Positions 41,566 to 49,886 are shown, counted from the first letter of the stretch. The stretch is DNA of 64,000 bases from Kitasatospora indigofera (GCF_014655955.1 NZ_BNBO01000006.1:23362-87361); one strand, 5' to 3'. Numbers and translations are program-made. The notes: generated by a model from the letters alone, not told the origin.

Positions 41566-42915
41566 TCACTTGGTGAGCCAGTTGAGGAACTGGCTCCACC
41601 GTCCGGCCCGTTCGGGCGCCGGCTGCGCCTGGGCGCCGCGCTCGGAACGCACGGGCGGCTCCGGGTGGACCGGCCGGGAGGACCGGTGCGCGGGCTCGAC
41701 CGGGGTGAACCGGGTGGGCAGCGAGGACAGACCCCGGTTGAACGGGCCGGGCCGCCAGGTCAGGCTCTCGTCCGGGACGGCCAGTTCGACGTCGGGGAGC
41801 CTGTTGAGCAGGTTCTCGATGGCGGTCACCGAGATCTGCCGGGCCGGGTCCTTGGACGGGCAGGCGTGCGGGCCGGCGCTCCACGCCAGGTGGGCCCGGC
41901 TGCCCCCCTGCCGCGCGGCCGAGAGGAGCGGGCTGCTGTTGGCGGTGGCGAAACTGACCAGCACGAGATCGCCCGCCCGCAGCTGCTGCCCGCCGAACTC
42001 CATGTCGGTCGCCGGATAGTGCGGCGCGAGGTTGGAGACGGGCGGGTTCTCCCACAGCGTGTCGTCGATGGCCTCGCCGATCAAACCGCCCCGGTGGGCG
42101 TACGCGTCGTGGGTGAGCAACCGGTGCAGGGTGTTGCCGATGAGGTTGCGCAGCGGCTCCGCGCCGGCCCCCAGCAGCAGGGCCAGCTGGTGCACCATCT
42201 CCTCGTCGGTCAGCCGGGCCTGGTGCTGCATCAGCCACGAGGTGACGTCGTCGCCGGGCCTGGCCCGCTTGAGCGCCACCAGCTCACCGACGGCGCCGAA
42301 CAGCACCTCGGCCGCCTTCTCGGCATTGATGCCGTCGAAGATGCCGGAGATGCCGAACAGCACCCGGTCGCCGATGTCGGCCGGGCAGCCGAAGAGTTCG
42401 TTGAACACGAACAGCGGCAGCTGCTTGGCGTAGTCGCCGAGCATATCGGCCGAGCCGCGTTCGCCGAACTGGGCGATCAGGTAGTCGGACACCTGCTCGG
42501 TGCTGCGGCTCAGCCGGCGCGGGTCGATGCGGGCCATGCTGTCCGTGACCGCCTGCCGCAGCCTCAGGTGCTCGACGCCGTCGCTGAACATGCAGTTGGG
42601 CCGGTACGCCAGCATGGGTACGACCGGGCTGTCCGGAGGCACCTGCCCCTCGTTGAGCGCCCGCCAGCGGCGGGCGTCCTTGCGGAAGGAGGCGGAGTCC
42701 TGCAGCAGCTGCAGCGCGGCGGAGTAGTCGGTGACAAGCGTGGCCTCCACCCCGGGAGCGAGCTCGACCGGCGCGGCCGGCCCGTAACTGCGCAGGTAGG
42801 AGTAGTAGGCGTGCGGGTCAGCCGCGAACTCCGGCCCGTACAGCGGCACTCGGCCGCCGGATCCGTGGGCGGGGCAGCCGGGCGGGGGCACCGGGGCGGA
42901 GGATCGAGCGTCCAT
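41566..42915 (-). CDS. Conservon-associated cytochrome P450 (CYP157-like) lacking the ExxR motif
   Basis: 449 residues from ATG 42915, 15 nt after the cvnD stop. The haem ligand loop is WSAGPHACPSKDPA with Cys 352. The K-helix ExxR triad, otherwise nearly universal in P450s, is replaced by DDTLW (284-288). The CYP157 family, linked to conservons, is known for exactly this loss. The I-helix reads GAGAEPLRNL, without the usual Thr. Both changes suggest unusual oxygen chemistry or a non-catalytic haem role. The C-terminal ~45 residues are a basic Pro/Arg tail. Expected partners are the CvnA-D membrane signalling complex. Confidence 0.92.
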   Translation of the reverse strand: MDARSSAPVPPPGCPAHGSGGRVPLYGPEFAADPHAYYSYLRSYGPAAPVELAPGVEATLVTDYSAALQLLQDSASFRKDARRWRALNEGQVPPDSPVVPMLAYRPNCMFSDGVEHLRLRQAVTDSMARIDPRRLSRSTEQVSDYLIAQFGERGSADMLGDYAKQLPLFVFNELFGCPADIGDRVLFGISGIFDGINAEKAAEVLFGAVGELVALKRARPGDDVTSWLMQHQARLTDEEMVHQLALLLGAGAEPLRNLIGNTLHRLLTHDAYAHRGGLIGEAIDDTLWENPPVSNLAPHYPATDMEFGGQQLRAGDLVLVSFATANSSPLLSAARQGGSRAHLAWSAGPHACPSKDPARQISVTAIENLLNRLPDVELAVPDESLTWRPGPFNRGLSSLPTRFTPVEPAHRSSRPVHPEPPVRSERGAQAQPAPERAGRWSQFLNWLTK

Positions 42916-42930
42916 GTGGGCTTGTGGCTC

Positions 42931-43542
42931 CTAGCTGGCACGGTCCAGCAAAAAGCGGACCAGTGTGGTGAGTGCGGCGGCCGACGACTTCTCGTCGCGG
43001 GCGTCACAGGTGACGACGGGGGTGTCGTCGAGGAGGTCGAGTGCCTCCCGCAGCGCGGCCTCGGCGCGCTGCGGATTGCCGTCGAAGTGGTTCACCGCGA
43101 TCGCGTAGTCGAGCCCGTACTGCTCGATGAGGTCGATCACCGCGAAGGAGTCGGCGAGCCGCTCGGGGTCGACGAGGATCAGCGCGCCGAGCGCGCCGCG
43201 GGCCATGTCCTCCCAGAGCTGGACGAACCGCAGTTGGCCGGGGGTGCCGAACAGGTAGAGGACCACGCGGTCGCTGATGGTCAGCCGGCCGAAGTCCATC
43301 GCGACGGTGGTGGTGGTCTTGCCCTTGACGCCCTTGAGGTCGTCGACGGACTCCGCCGCCCGGGTCATCGTCTCCTCGGTGGACAGCGGTTCGATCTCGG
43401 AGATCGAGCCGATGAACGTGGTCTTGCCCACCGCGAAGTGGCCCACGACGAGGATCTTGACGGCCGTCTGCGCCTCGCCGCCCTGGACGTAGTCCCGTTC
43501 GGCCAGACGCTGTCCGTCAGCCGAACTTGGTGTAGAGACCAT
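42931..43542 (-). CDS. cvnD: CvnD-type conservon GTPase
   Basis: 203 residues from ATG 43542, overlapping cvnC by 26 nt. Small Ras-like GTPase: P-loop VVGHFAVGKTTFIG, switch region TTTTVAMDFGRL, FGTPGQLRFVQLWEDM in place of DxxG, and NHFD as the base-recognition motif. It is expected to cycle between GTP and GDP as part of the membrane-bound CvnA-D complex, a bacterial analogue of G-protein-coupled signalling. Confidence 0.94.
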   Translation of the reverse strand: MVSTPSSADGQRLAERDYVQGGEAQTAVKILVVGHFAVGKTTFIGSISEIEPLSTEETMTRAAESVDDLKGVKGKTTTTVAMDFGRLTISDRVVLYLFGTPGQLRFVQLWEDMARGALGALILVDPERLADSFAVIDLIEQYGLDYAIAVNHFDGNPQRAEAALREALDLLDDTPVVTCDARDEKSSAAALTTLVRFLLDRAS

Positions 43543-43894
43543 TGAGTACCTCCTCCAGGATCGCCCGGTCGGCCTTGCGTGCGCGGGGTACCGGCGGGCG
43601 GGTCACGAGGTGGCCGCCTTCGGTGAGCCCGGCCAGGATGATCCGCACCACGCCCAGCGGCAGCCGGGTGTGCCCGGCGATCTCGGCGACCGAGAGGTAG
43701 CCGGCGGAGCAGATGTCCAGCAGCCGCTCCTCCTCGGGGGAGAGGCGCGGGGCCCGCTGGCCCTGCTCCGGCGCCGCGGTGAGGAGCGTGATCAGCGAGA
43801 GCTGGTCGTCGTCGGGCAGACCACGGCCCTTGGTGATGACGTACGCCCGGACTAAGCCGGCGTCGGAGAGCTCGAACTCCTCGGAGGCGGTCAC
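43517..43894 (-). CDS. cvnC: CvnC-type DUF742 protein
   Basis: 125 residues from ATG 43894. DUF742 family: VRAYVITKGRGLPDDDQLSLITLL, then LSPEEERLLDICSAGYLSVAEIAGH and VRIILAGLTEGGHLV, a winged-helix-like segment. It probably bridges CvnB and the GTPase. It overlaps cvnB by 4 nt and cvnD by 26 nt. Confidence 0.94.
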   Translation of the reverse strand: MTASEEFELSDAGLVRAYVITKGRGLPDDDQLSLITLLTAAPEQGQRAPRLSPEEERLLDICSAGYLSVAEIAGHTRLPLGVVRIILAGLTEGGHLVTRPPVPRARKADRAILEEVLNGLYTKFG

Positions 43895-44292
43895 TGGAAC
43901 GCCCCCAGGTTCTCCCGCGGCGGCGCGGCGAGGAACTTGCCGAGCTGGCCGACCAGCTGCTGCATCCGGAAGGTGATGTCCTGCATGTCGATGTCCTGGG
44001 AGGCGGAGACGCCGAGGTAGGCGCCCTCACCGGCGGAGATCAGGAAGACCCAGCCGCCGTCGAACTCGACCAGGGTCTGCTGCCAGCGCTGGCCGGGGTC
44101 GTCGGCGAAGAAGGCGAGCGAGCGGCTGAGCGACTGCACGCCGCTCATCGCGGCGGCGACCCGGTCCGCGTTGTCCTTGTCGAAGTCCTTCGTCCGGGCC
44201 ATCAAGAGCCCGTCGGCGGAGATCAGGACCGCGTGCAGGGCCCCGGGAATCTCCAGGGCGCTGTCGAGCATCCATGACAGATCGTCGTTCAC
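43891..44292 (-). CDS. cvnB: CvnB-type roadblock/LC7 protein
   Basis: 133 residues from GTG/ATG 44292. Roadblock/LC7 fold: LSWMLDSALEIPGALHAVLISADGLLM and the AAAMSGVQSLSRSLAFF helix. Roadblock proteins act as activators or scaffolds for small GTPases, here CvnD. Overlaps cvnA by 4 nt. Confidence 0.94.
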   Translation of the reverse strand: MNDDLSWMLDSALEIPGALHAVLISADGLLMARTKDFDKDNADRVAAAMSGVQSLSRSLAFFADDPGQRWQQTLVEFDGGWVFLISAGEGAYLGVSASQDIDMQDITFRMQQLVGQLGKFLAAPPRENLGAFQ

Positions 44293-45455
44293 GAGAACTC
44301 AGGCCCTTCACTGCTTGCACCAGATGAGTTGGTCGTCTGGTTCGCGTCCGGATGTGTGGCCCGGCCGGACCGGGTACCCCGCTGGAAGGCGCCCATGATC
44401 GCAGCGGTCTGCGAGTCGGAGCGGCCCGAGGCGGCCGGGAGGGGCGTGTTGGGCGGCACGATGGCCATCGGCCGCTTGCGCCGCCGCAGGGGCAGTCCGT
44501 CGGCGGTCGAGGTGACGTCCCGCTCGGGCTCGGACACGCTCGGCGCGACGACCGGGGCGGGCGCCCTGGTCGGGGCGGGAACCCTCTTGTCGGGCATGCC
44601 GGTGAGCAACTCGTGCGGCAGCAGGAGCACCGCGCGCACACCTCCGTAGGGGGAGGAGGAGTCCACGGACACCTCGAAGTCGAAGCGCTCGCTCAGGACG
44701 CCGATCACCGCGAGCCCGAACTGCGGGGGGTTGCCGAGGCCGGCCACGCCCGAGACCCGCTCGCTGCTCAGCAGCTTCTCCGCGCGGGTCCGCTCCTCGT
44801 CGTTCATGCCGACGCCGGCGTCGTCCACCACGATGACGACACCCTTGGGAACCGTCCGGATGTTGATCTCGACGACGGTGTCCGGGCTGGAGTAGCTGGT
44901 GGCGTTGTCGAGCAGCTCGGCGAGGGCGAGCGCGACCGGCTCCACGGCCCTGCTGGAGACGCCGAAGTCCACCTGGGACAGGATCTCCACCCGCCGGAAG
45001 TGCCGGATGCGGCCCTGCGCGCTGCGGACCACGTCGTAGACCGAGGCGGTGTCGCGGTGACGTCCGAGCCAGCCGCCGCAGAGCACGGCGATGGACTGGG
45101 CGCGGCGGCCGAACTGCGAGTTGGTGTGGTCGACCTCCAGCAGGTCCTGGAGGATGACCGACTCGCCGTACTTGTTCTGCAGCCGGGAGAGGATCAGCTG
45201 CTGCTCGGCGGCGAGGCCCTGCAGGGTCCGCATCGCGGACTTCAGCACGGTCTTGGTCGCCTCGTCGGCCTGCTCATGGGCTGCCTCGACGGACTGCGTA
45301 TAGTGGTGCTCAAGATCTGAGTAGTGATCTCTGAGCCCCTGGAGCTCCTGCCGCAACGCCAGGGCCGCCTTGCGCTGGCGCACGACCACGACGGCCGCGG
45401 CGACAAGGATGAGGGCAAGACCCCAAAGCACTGGGTTCGCTGTGTATTTCGTCAT
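44289..45455 (-). CDS. cvnA: CvnA-type membrane sensor with histidine-kinase-like ATPase domain
   Basis: 388 residues from ATG 45455 (GAAGAGAG upstream); the longer in-frame start at 45530 lacks support. One membrane helix (about residues 8-28, LWGLALILVAAAVVVV), a coiled-coil (LRDHYSDLEHHYTQSVEAAHEQADE), then a GHKL ATPase domain with N-box ELLDNATSYSSP and G-box DDAGVGM. No phospho-acceptor His domain of the usual type is seen. The C-terminal ~90 residues are Pro/Arg/Ser-rich. First gene of the cvnA-D-P450 operon; expected at the membrane as the sensor. Confidence 0.94.
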   Translation of the reverse strand: MTKYTANPVLWGLALILVAAAVVVVRQRKAALALRQELQGLRDHYSDLEHHYTQSVEAAHEQADEATKTVLKSAMRTLQGLAAEQQLILSRLQNKYGESVILQDLLEVDHTNSQFGRRAQSIAVLCGGWLGRHRDTASVYDVVRSAQGRIRHFRRVEILSQVDFGVSSRAVEPVALALAELLDNATSYSSPDTVVEINIRTVPKGVVIVVDDAGVGMNDEERTRAEKLLSSERVSGVAGLGNPPQFGLAVIGVLSERFDFEVSVDSSSPYGGVRAVLLLPHELLTGMPDKRVPAPTRAPAPVVAPSVSEPERDVTSTADGLPLRRRKRPMAIVPPNTPLPAASGRSDSQTAAIMGAFQRGTRSGRATHPDANQTTNSSGASSEGPEFS

Positions 45456-45538
45456 AAGACTCTCTTCGGGCGAACTGACGGCTGACTGCCGAATCCCCTG
45501 CTGCTGCAGGGTGAGCCTGCCGCTCCGCAAGCGCGATG

Positions 45539-45544
45539 ATCATA
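45539..45544 (-). promoter_or_regulatory. Candidate -10 element of the cvn operon
   Basis: TATGAT on the minus strand, about 84 nt upstream of the cvnA start. No good -35 at standard spacing is evident (TTGCAC lies too close), so it is only a candidate. Confidence 0.35.
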
Positions 45545-45979
45545 CCATCGTGCAAACATGTTCCTTGACGGGTAGTCGACAGGTGAGAAGGCGTCTCTTC
45601 GGCTCCGGAACAAGGGAGTTGCCGCAGCTCGGCGCCCAGGTCGGTGCGGTCGTGCGCAGAGCTTCGACGGGTGGGTGACACATCGTCGGGGCCGCCGCCG
45701 ATTGCGGGGATGTTGTGGGGAACCGACCCCCCGGTGGCCGCCCGGGGCCTCGGAGGTGTCGGGCCGCTGTACGGGGGAGGCCGGAGCACGCGGCCGGGAT
45801 CACGCGGCCGGCGCCGGGGACAGGCGGCTCCGGACGTGAGCGCTGCGGGTGTGGGCGGCCGTGGCTGTGGGCGGCTCCGGGTGTGGCCGTTCCGGGCAGG
45901 CACCCGGGCGTGGGCCGTTCCGGCCGGCGCCGCTCCGGACGGGTCGCGCCCGTGTGACCGTCGGCGGCCCGGGCCGGTC
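45545..45979. other. Intergenic region without a supported gene
   Basis: Between cvnA and the PIG-L terminator. ORFs on both strands lack ribosome sites and any recognisable content. Degenerate GTGGCCGTTCCGGG-like direct repeats occur around 45860-45925. Confidence 0.4.
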
Positions 45980-46010
45980 GTGGGCGGACCTGGCCTCCAG
46001 GTCCGCCCAC
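45980..46010. terminator. Terminator hairpin of the PIG-L deacetylase gene
   Basis: Perfect 14-bp arms (GTGGGCGGACCTGG/CCAGGTCCGCCCAC) with a 3-nt loop, about 50 bp past the stop on the minus strand. Confidence 0.85.
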
Positions 46011-46058
46011 CTCAGGGGCCGGGCCGCCGCGCGGCGAGCGCCCGGCCCGCCCCGCGGT

Positions 46059-46892
46059 TCAGCGCAGGCCGGCGAAGAGGTCGTCCTCGGGCAGGGCCGC
46101 GCCGGTGCTGTCCTGGACCCGGACGAAGGTCTCCACGCCCATCAGCTCGGTGAACCTCTCCTTGCCCATCTTGAGGAAGAAGATGTTCTCGCCCTGGCTG
46201 GCGTGCGCGGCCAGCGCGTCGAACTTCTGGCCGCCGAACGCGGTGGTGTCCACCCAGGTGGTGATCTCCTCGTCCGGGAGTCCGATCTCGGCCATCGCGG
46301 CGGCCTCCGCCGGGTCCGGCTCCTCCCAGTCCGCGCCGAACTCGCGCATGACCTCGCCGAACCGCTGGATCGTCGAGCGCGGCGCCGTCGTCCAGTACAC
46401 CTTCGGCGTCAGCCCGGTGAGTTCCAGCGCCGCGGTCGTGATGCGGTTCGCCTGGATGTGGTCGGGGTGGCCGTAGAACCCGTTCTCGTCGTAGGTCACC
46501 ACCACGTCGGGCCGGTAGCGCAGCAGCAGGTCGGCCAGGCGGGCGGCGCTCTCCGCGACGGGGGTCTGCCAGAACGCCCCCGGGGCCTCGTTGGCCGCCC
46601 AGCCCATCATCCCGGAGTCGGCGTAGTCCAGCAGCTCCAGGTGGTCGATCTTCAGGACCTCGCAGCTCGCCGCCAGCTCCTGACGACGCATCGCGGCCAC
46701 CGCCGCGGGGTCGTGCCCGGGCTCGCCCGGCTTGACGCCGCCCGGTCCGTCACCGCAGCCGCCGTCGGTACACGTGACGAGAACCGTGCGGATGCCCTCC
46801 GCCGCGTACCGGGCCAGGACACCCCCTGTCCCGGTGGCCTCGTCGTCGGGGTGGGCGTGCACTGCCATCAACGTCAAGGGCCGTTCAACCAT
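46059..46892 (-). CDS. PIG-L (LmbE-like) family N-deacetylase
   Basis: 277 residues from ATG 46892, with GGAGG 9 nt upstream; ATG 46901 is in frame but sits directly on the ribosome site. Zinc-site motifs: VHAHPDDEATGTGG near residue 12 and DENGFYGHPDHIQ mid-protein. The family includes MshB and Mca of mycothiol metabolism as well as sugar deacetylases acting in antibiotic pathways. The layout fits the mycothiol-type group, but the substrate cannot be fixed from sequence. Monocistronic, with a terminator downstream. Confidence 0.88.
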   Translation of the reverse strand: MVERPLTLMAVHAHPDDEATGTGGVLARYAAEGIRTVLVTCTDGGCGDGPGGVKPGEPGHDPAAVAAMRRQELAASCEVLKIDHLELLDYADSGMMGWAANEAPGAFWQTPVAESAARLADLLLRYRPDVVVTYDENGFYGHPDHIQANRITTAALELTGLTPKVYWTTAPRSTIQRFGEVMREFGADWEEPDPAEAAAMAEIGLPDEEITTWVDTTAFGGQKFDALAAHASQGENIFFLKMGKERFTELMGVETFVRVQDSTGAALPEDDLFAGLR

Positions 46893-47122
46893 GAAATCCA
46901 TCCTCCGTCTGAAAGGTGCTCCGACCCAGTCTGGGCCTTCCCCCGGGGGAGTGGGGAGCGGGGCGGGGCGAGCCGCCGGGACATCCCGGGCGGACGGGGA
47001 CGAACCCGGCTTCGCGGGCCGGTGCTCCAGGGAGAATTTCCGGCCGGAGGTGAATCCTCCTCGGTCCTGCCCGCCTCTTATCCCCGTACCGGCCGAAGGC
47101 GCCGGCGGAACCGGAGGAACTG

Positions 47123-47212
47123 ATGATGACCGTTGTGATCGCCGTGGTCGCGGCCCTGCTCGTGGGCGCGTGCAGCCTGCACCTGCTGCGGCGCTACCGG
47201 AGCCGTCGATGA
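47123..47212 (+). CDS. 29-residue single-span membrane peptide upstream of an ECF sigma gene
   Basis: ATG 47123 (a second ATG follows at once) with GGAGG 6 nt upstream. It encodes a hydrophobic helix (VVIAVVAALLVGACSLHLL) followed by a basic end (RRYRSRR). The stop at 47212 lies 40 nt before the sigma factor ATG, with that gene's own ribosome site between. Small basic-tailed membrane peptides like this exist in Streptomyces operons, but no family is recognised. Confidence 0.55.
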   Translation: MMTVVIAVVAALLVGACSLHLLRRYRSRR

Positions 47213-47252
47213 CCCGCGCCGGCGCCCGCGGACTTCCGGGGAGGAGGAGCAC

Positions 47253-47846
47253 ATGACCCTACGCTTCCGCTGGCCGGACGAGCGGCTGATCGAGGCCGCC
47301 CGGAACGGCGACGTCACCTCGCTCACCACCGTCGTGGCGCAATCGCAGCCCCATGTGCGGAAGTTCGCGCTGTCGCTGTGCGCCTCGCCGGAGGACGCGG
47401 AGGACGCCGCGCAGGAGGCACTGATCATGCTCTACCGGAAGATCGGCACCCTGCGGGCCACCGGCGCGCTCGCCTCCTGGATGTTCCGGATCGTGCGCAA
47501 CGAATGCCTCCGGCAGTTCCGGTCGCCGGCCCTGCGGGGCGAGCAGGGGCCGGCCGGGGTGGAGGCGTCCGCGGAACGGTCCGCCGAGGAGGCGGTGCTG
47601 CGCGGGCTGGAGGTGGAGCGGATCGCGGCCGCGGTCGCCCGGCTCCCCCTCGACCAGCGGCAGGTCCTGGTCATGCGGGACGTCCAGGGCCTGCCCGGCA
47701 GGGCTGTCGCCCGTGCGCTCGGCCTGAGCGACGCGGCGATGAAGTCGCGGCTGCACCGGGCGCGGGCGGCCCTGCGTCATTCCTTGGCAGCGAGCGGCCG
47801 GGAACCCGGCCGAGCAGCCGGCCGGCCGGCCGGAGGAGAGCGGTGA
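47253..47846 (+). CDS. ECF (group 4) RNA polymerase sigma factor
   Basis: 197 residues from ATG 47253, with GGAGGAGG upstream. Region 2: VRKFALSLCASPEDAEDAAQ, then ALIMLYRKIGTLRATGALASWMFRIVRNECL. Region 4: LPLDQRQVLVMRDVQGLPGRAVARALGLSDAAMKSRLHRAR. Only sigma 2 and 4 domains are present, as expected for an ECF factor. No classical HxxxCxxC anti-sigma factor is next to it. The overlapping downstream gene encodes a small CxxC membrane protein that may serve instead. Confidence 0.92.
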   Translation: MTLRFRWPDERLIEAARNGDVTSLTTVVAQSQPHVRKFALSLCASPEDAEDAAQEALIMLYRKIGTLRATGALASWMFRIVRNECLRQFRSPALRGEQGPAGVEASAERSAEEAVLRGLEVERIAAAVARLPLDQRQVLVMRDVQGLPGRAVARALGLSDAAMKSRLHRARAALRHSLAASGREPGRAAGRPAGGER

Positions 47847-48268
47847 CAGTGAACGCCCTGAAAACCCTGAACGCCCCGGACACCGTCAAGTCCGTGAACA
47901 CCCTGGACACCGTCAGCACCGTCAGCACCGTGAACCTCCTGGACACCGTGCAGCCGGAGCAGGGGGCGACGGCGCGGACCGCCGCCGGGGCCGCGCCGCC
48001 CGGGCGGGACTACGCCAGTACGTCCGTCCCGCGCCATCTGGCCCGCGGTGCGATCGGCTTCGGGCTGCTCGCGGGCTCGATCGCCCTGGTGCCGGTCATC
48101 GGGCCGGTGGCCCTGGTGGTGGCCCCGTCGGCGTTGATCGCCTTCCGCGGCTGTCCCACCTGCTGGCTGGTCGGCCTGGTGCAGACCGTCTCCCGCGGCC
48201 GGCTGGAGCGACGGTGCGAGGACGGCGTCTGCACCCTGGCCAAGGCGCCCCCGGCCGCGGGGGTGTGA
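47843..48268 (+). CDS. Small CxxC membrane protein (YgaP-like/DUF2892-type) coupled to the sigma factor
   Basis: 141 residues from GTG 47843, overlapping the sigma gene (GTGA). The N-terminal ~50 residues are a low-complexity repeat of T-L-N/D-T-V units (NTLDTVSTVSTVNLLDTV). Then come PRHLARGAIGFGLLAGSIALV and a second hydrophobic stretch, ending in GCPTCWLVGLVQ, a Cys pair at the membrane as in YgaP-type inner membrane domains. Further Cys follow (RRCEDGVCTL). A redox-responsive control of the sigma factor is a reasonable hypothesis, not shown by the sequence. Confidence 0.78.
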   Translation: MTVNALKTLNAPDTVKSVNTLDTVSTVSTVNLLDTVQPEQGATARTAAGAAPPGRDYASTSVPRHLARGAIGFGLLAGSIALVPVIGPVALVVAPSALIAFRGCPTCWLVGLVQTVSRGRLERRCEDGVCTLAKAPPAAGV

Positions 48269-48271
48269 CGG

Positions 48272-48308
48272 GCCCCGGGCGGCGGCGGAGGCGGCGCCGG
48301 CCCGGGGC
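48272..48308. terminator. Hairpin after the ECF operon
   Basis: 9-bp arms (GCCCCGGGC/GCCCGGGGC) with a 19-nt GC-rich loop, starting 4 bp past the stop. Confidence 0.55.
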
Positions 48309-48366
48309 AGGCCGGCCTCGGGCCGGCCGGCGGTTCGGACCGGGCATGCCCGGGACGACGCCCTGG

Positions 48367-48430
48367 GGCTGTGCGGCTGTGCGGCTGTGGGGCTGTGGGG
48401 CTGTGGGGCTGTGGGGCTGTGGTGCTGTGC
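48367..48430. repeat. Octamer tandem array, 8 copies of GGCTGTGN
   Basis: Eight contiguous 8-bp units: GGCTGTGC twice, GGCTGTGG five times, then TGCTGTGC. It is non-coding, in the 48269-48659 gap between the ECF operon and the 3' end of the IS4-like gene; the rest of the gap shows no gene. A likely slippage-variable locus. Confidence 0.85.
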
Positions 48431-48659
48431 GGGGCGGCCGGGAGGGTTCCGCGGTGCGGCCGGCCTGCCCCGGGGCGGGTCTCCTCGTCAGCGGGCGGTA
48501 TTCCGGCCGGGCGCGCGTTCCGCCGCCCGGCGGGATGCCGGCGAATGCGGTGCCGGCCGCATTGTGGAACTGCCGGGCGCACCGATCAGGCCGGCGACCG
48601 TGGCCGCCCGGCGGGATGGAGCCCGTCCGAACCTTCCGGCCGCCCCGAAAGACGCGAAG

Positions 48660-49886
48660 TCAGTGGGCGAGAGCCGCTGTCCGGGGATTCCCGGTGCTTT
48701 CCGGTGCTGCGGGAAGGTCCGGTCCGCCCACGAAGGGTCCGCCTGCGGAGGGTCCGTTCGCGGGGGGTCCGCCCGCCGGGGGTGCGTCCGCGAAAGGGCT
48801 GCCCGTGAAGGGTCCGTCGGCGTCCTCCCGGCCGGTGCCCAGGGTCCGCAGTGCCTGGTACACGCAGAGGAGGGCCCAGATCTCCTGCCGGACGCCGTCC
48901 GGGGTGCGGGACCGCAGGGCGCCTCCGGGCCTGCGCAGGTCCACTTTGGTGCGCCGCAGGAGGGCCGTGGTGTCCCAGCGCTCCGCGTAGCAGGTGGCGA
49001 GCTCCTGGGCGGGTGCCGTGCGAGGGTCGAGCAGGGTGGTGACCAGGGCGCGGACGCCGGGGGTCTCGTCGTCGTAGACCAGCCCGGCCTCGATCACCCG
49101 CACCGCGAGGCGGTCGGCGGGTCTTCTGCCCCGCAGCTCGGAGAGGTACGAACCGTCGGTCAGCCGCGACTTGAACGACAGGGTGAAGGAGTCGCACGTC
49201 CCCCAGAGCAGTTCGGCGCCGGTCGCGGCCGTCCGGCTGAACAGGTCGTAGGACGGGACCGCGCGGGCGGCCATCACCAGCATCCCGGGCGTACATCGGT
49301 CCAGCACCTGCTCCAGCGGGGCGCGTTCGCCCGCGGCGGCGGAGTTGAAGGCCGCTCCGAGCAGGGCCTGGCTGCCGCATTCGGCCAGCAGGGAGAGCCG
49401 TACCTGCGGGACGGCGCTTCCGGCGCCGCCGGCGAACTCCACGAGGTTCTTCTCGCTGGACGGGAGGTCGAAGACCGTGCTGTCCACGGCCACCTTCCGC
49501 AGTCCGCGCCAGGTGGCCCGCGGGTGCCCGGCCGGCCTGGTGGTGCTGTCGAAGAGCAGCCGGAGCGGTTCGCTGCCCAGCCGCTCCCGGGCGCGGCAGA
49601 TGGCGCCGTCGGTGGGTATCGGGTAGCAGTGCGTGAGACCTGACGACCAGTGCAGGCCGCTGATGAGGTTGCGCAGCACCCGGACGTAGCCGGTGCCGAG
49701 GTCCAGCCAGAGCGCCATCGACAGGTAGGCCATCAGCCAGGCGGGGAGCGTACGGGTCCGCTGCTCAAGGCGGCCGGTGGTCGCGATCGCGGCGTGAACC
49801 GCCTTGTAGGGAAAGGTCTTGGCCAGTAGGCCGATTGCCAGGTCGTCTGCGAGACGGCTCGTCGGTAACTCAGCGTGATTAGCCAT
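48660..49886 (-). CDS. IS4-family transposase-like protein with a degenerate catalytic site
   Basis: 408 residues from ATG 49886. It has the layout of an IS4 (InsG-like) transposase: N-terminal LPAWLMAYLSMALWLDLGTGYVRVL, DDE-domain start KVAVDSTVFDLPSSEKN (D135), and late RSRTPDGVRQEIWALL. The usual ADRG/F motif for the second Asp reads MAARAV (Ala 207), and the YREK signature reads Y300, R303, T307, K314 with the Glu gone. So at least two of three catalytic residues are missing although the ORF is uninterrupted. The last ~50 residues are a Gly/Pro-rich repeat tail unlike any IS4 end. No terminal inverted repeats were found. Either a decaying copy or a domesticated DNA-binding protein. Confidence 0.85.
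   Translation of the reverse strand: MANHAELPTSRLADDLAIGLLAKTFPYKAVHAAIATTGRLEQRTRTLPAWLMAYLSMALWLDLGTGYVRVLRNLISGLHWSSGLTHCYPIPTDGAICRARERLGSEPLRLLFDSTTRPAGHPRATWRGLRKVAVDSTVFDLPSSEKNLVEFAGGAGSAVPQVRLSLLAECGSQALLGAAFNSAAAGERAPLEQVLDRCTPGMLVMAARAVPSYDLFSRTAATGAELLWGTCDSFTLSFKSRLTDGSYLSELRGRRPADRLAVRVIEAGLVYDDETPGVRALVTTLLDPRTAPAQELATCYAERWDTTALLRRTKVDLRRPGGALRSRTPDGVRQEIWALLCVYQALRTLGTGREDADGPFTGSPFADAPPAGGPPANGPSAGGPFVGGPDLPAAPESTGNPRTAALAH

Noticed and set aside
45310..46010. Minus-strand Pro/Arg-rich ORFs upstream of cvnA
   Set aside because: Arg/Pro-rich composition without motifs; they span the putative cvn promoter and the PIG-L terminator.
47843..48268. Classical zinc-binding anti-sigma factor partner for the ECF sigma gene
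   Set aside because: No HxxxCxxC motif or anti-sigma helix; the protein instead looks like a small YgaP-type membrane domain.
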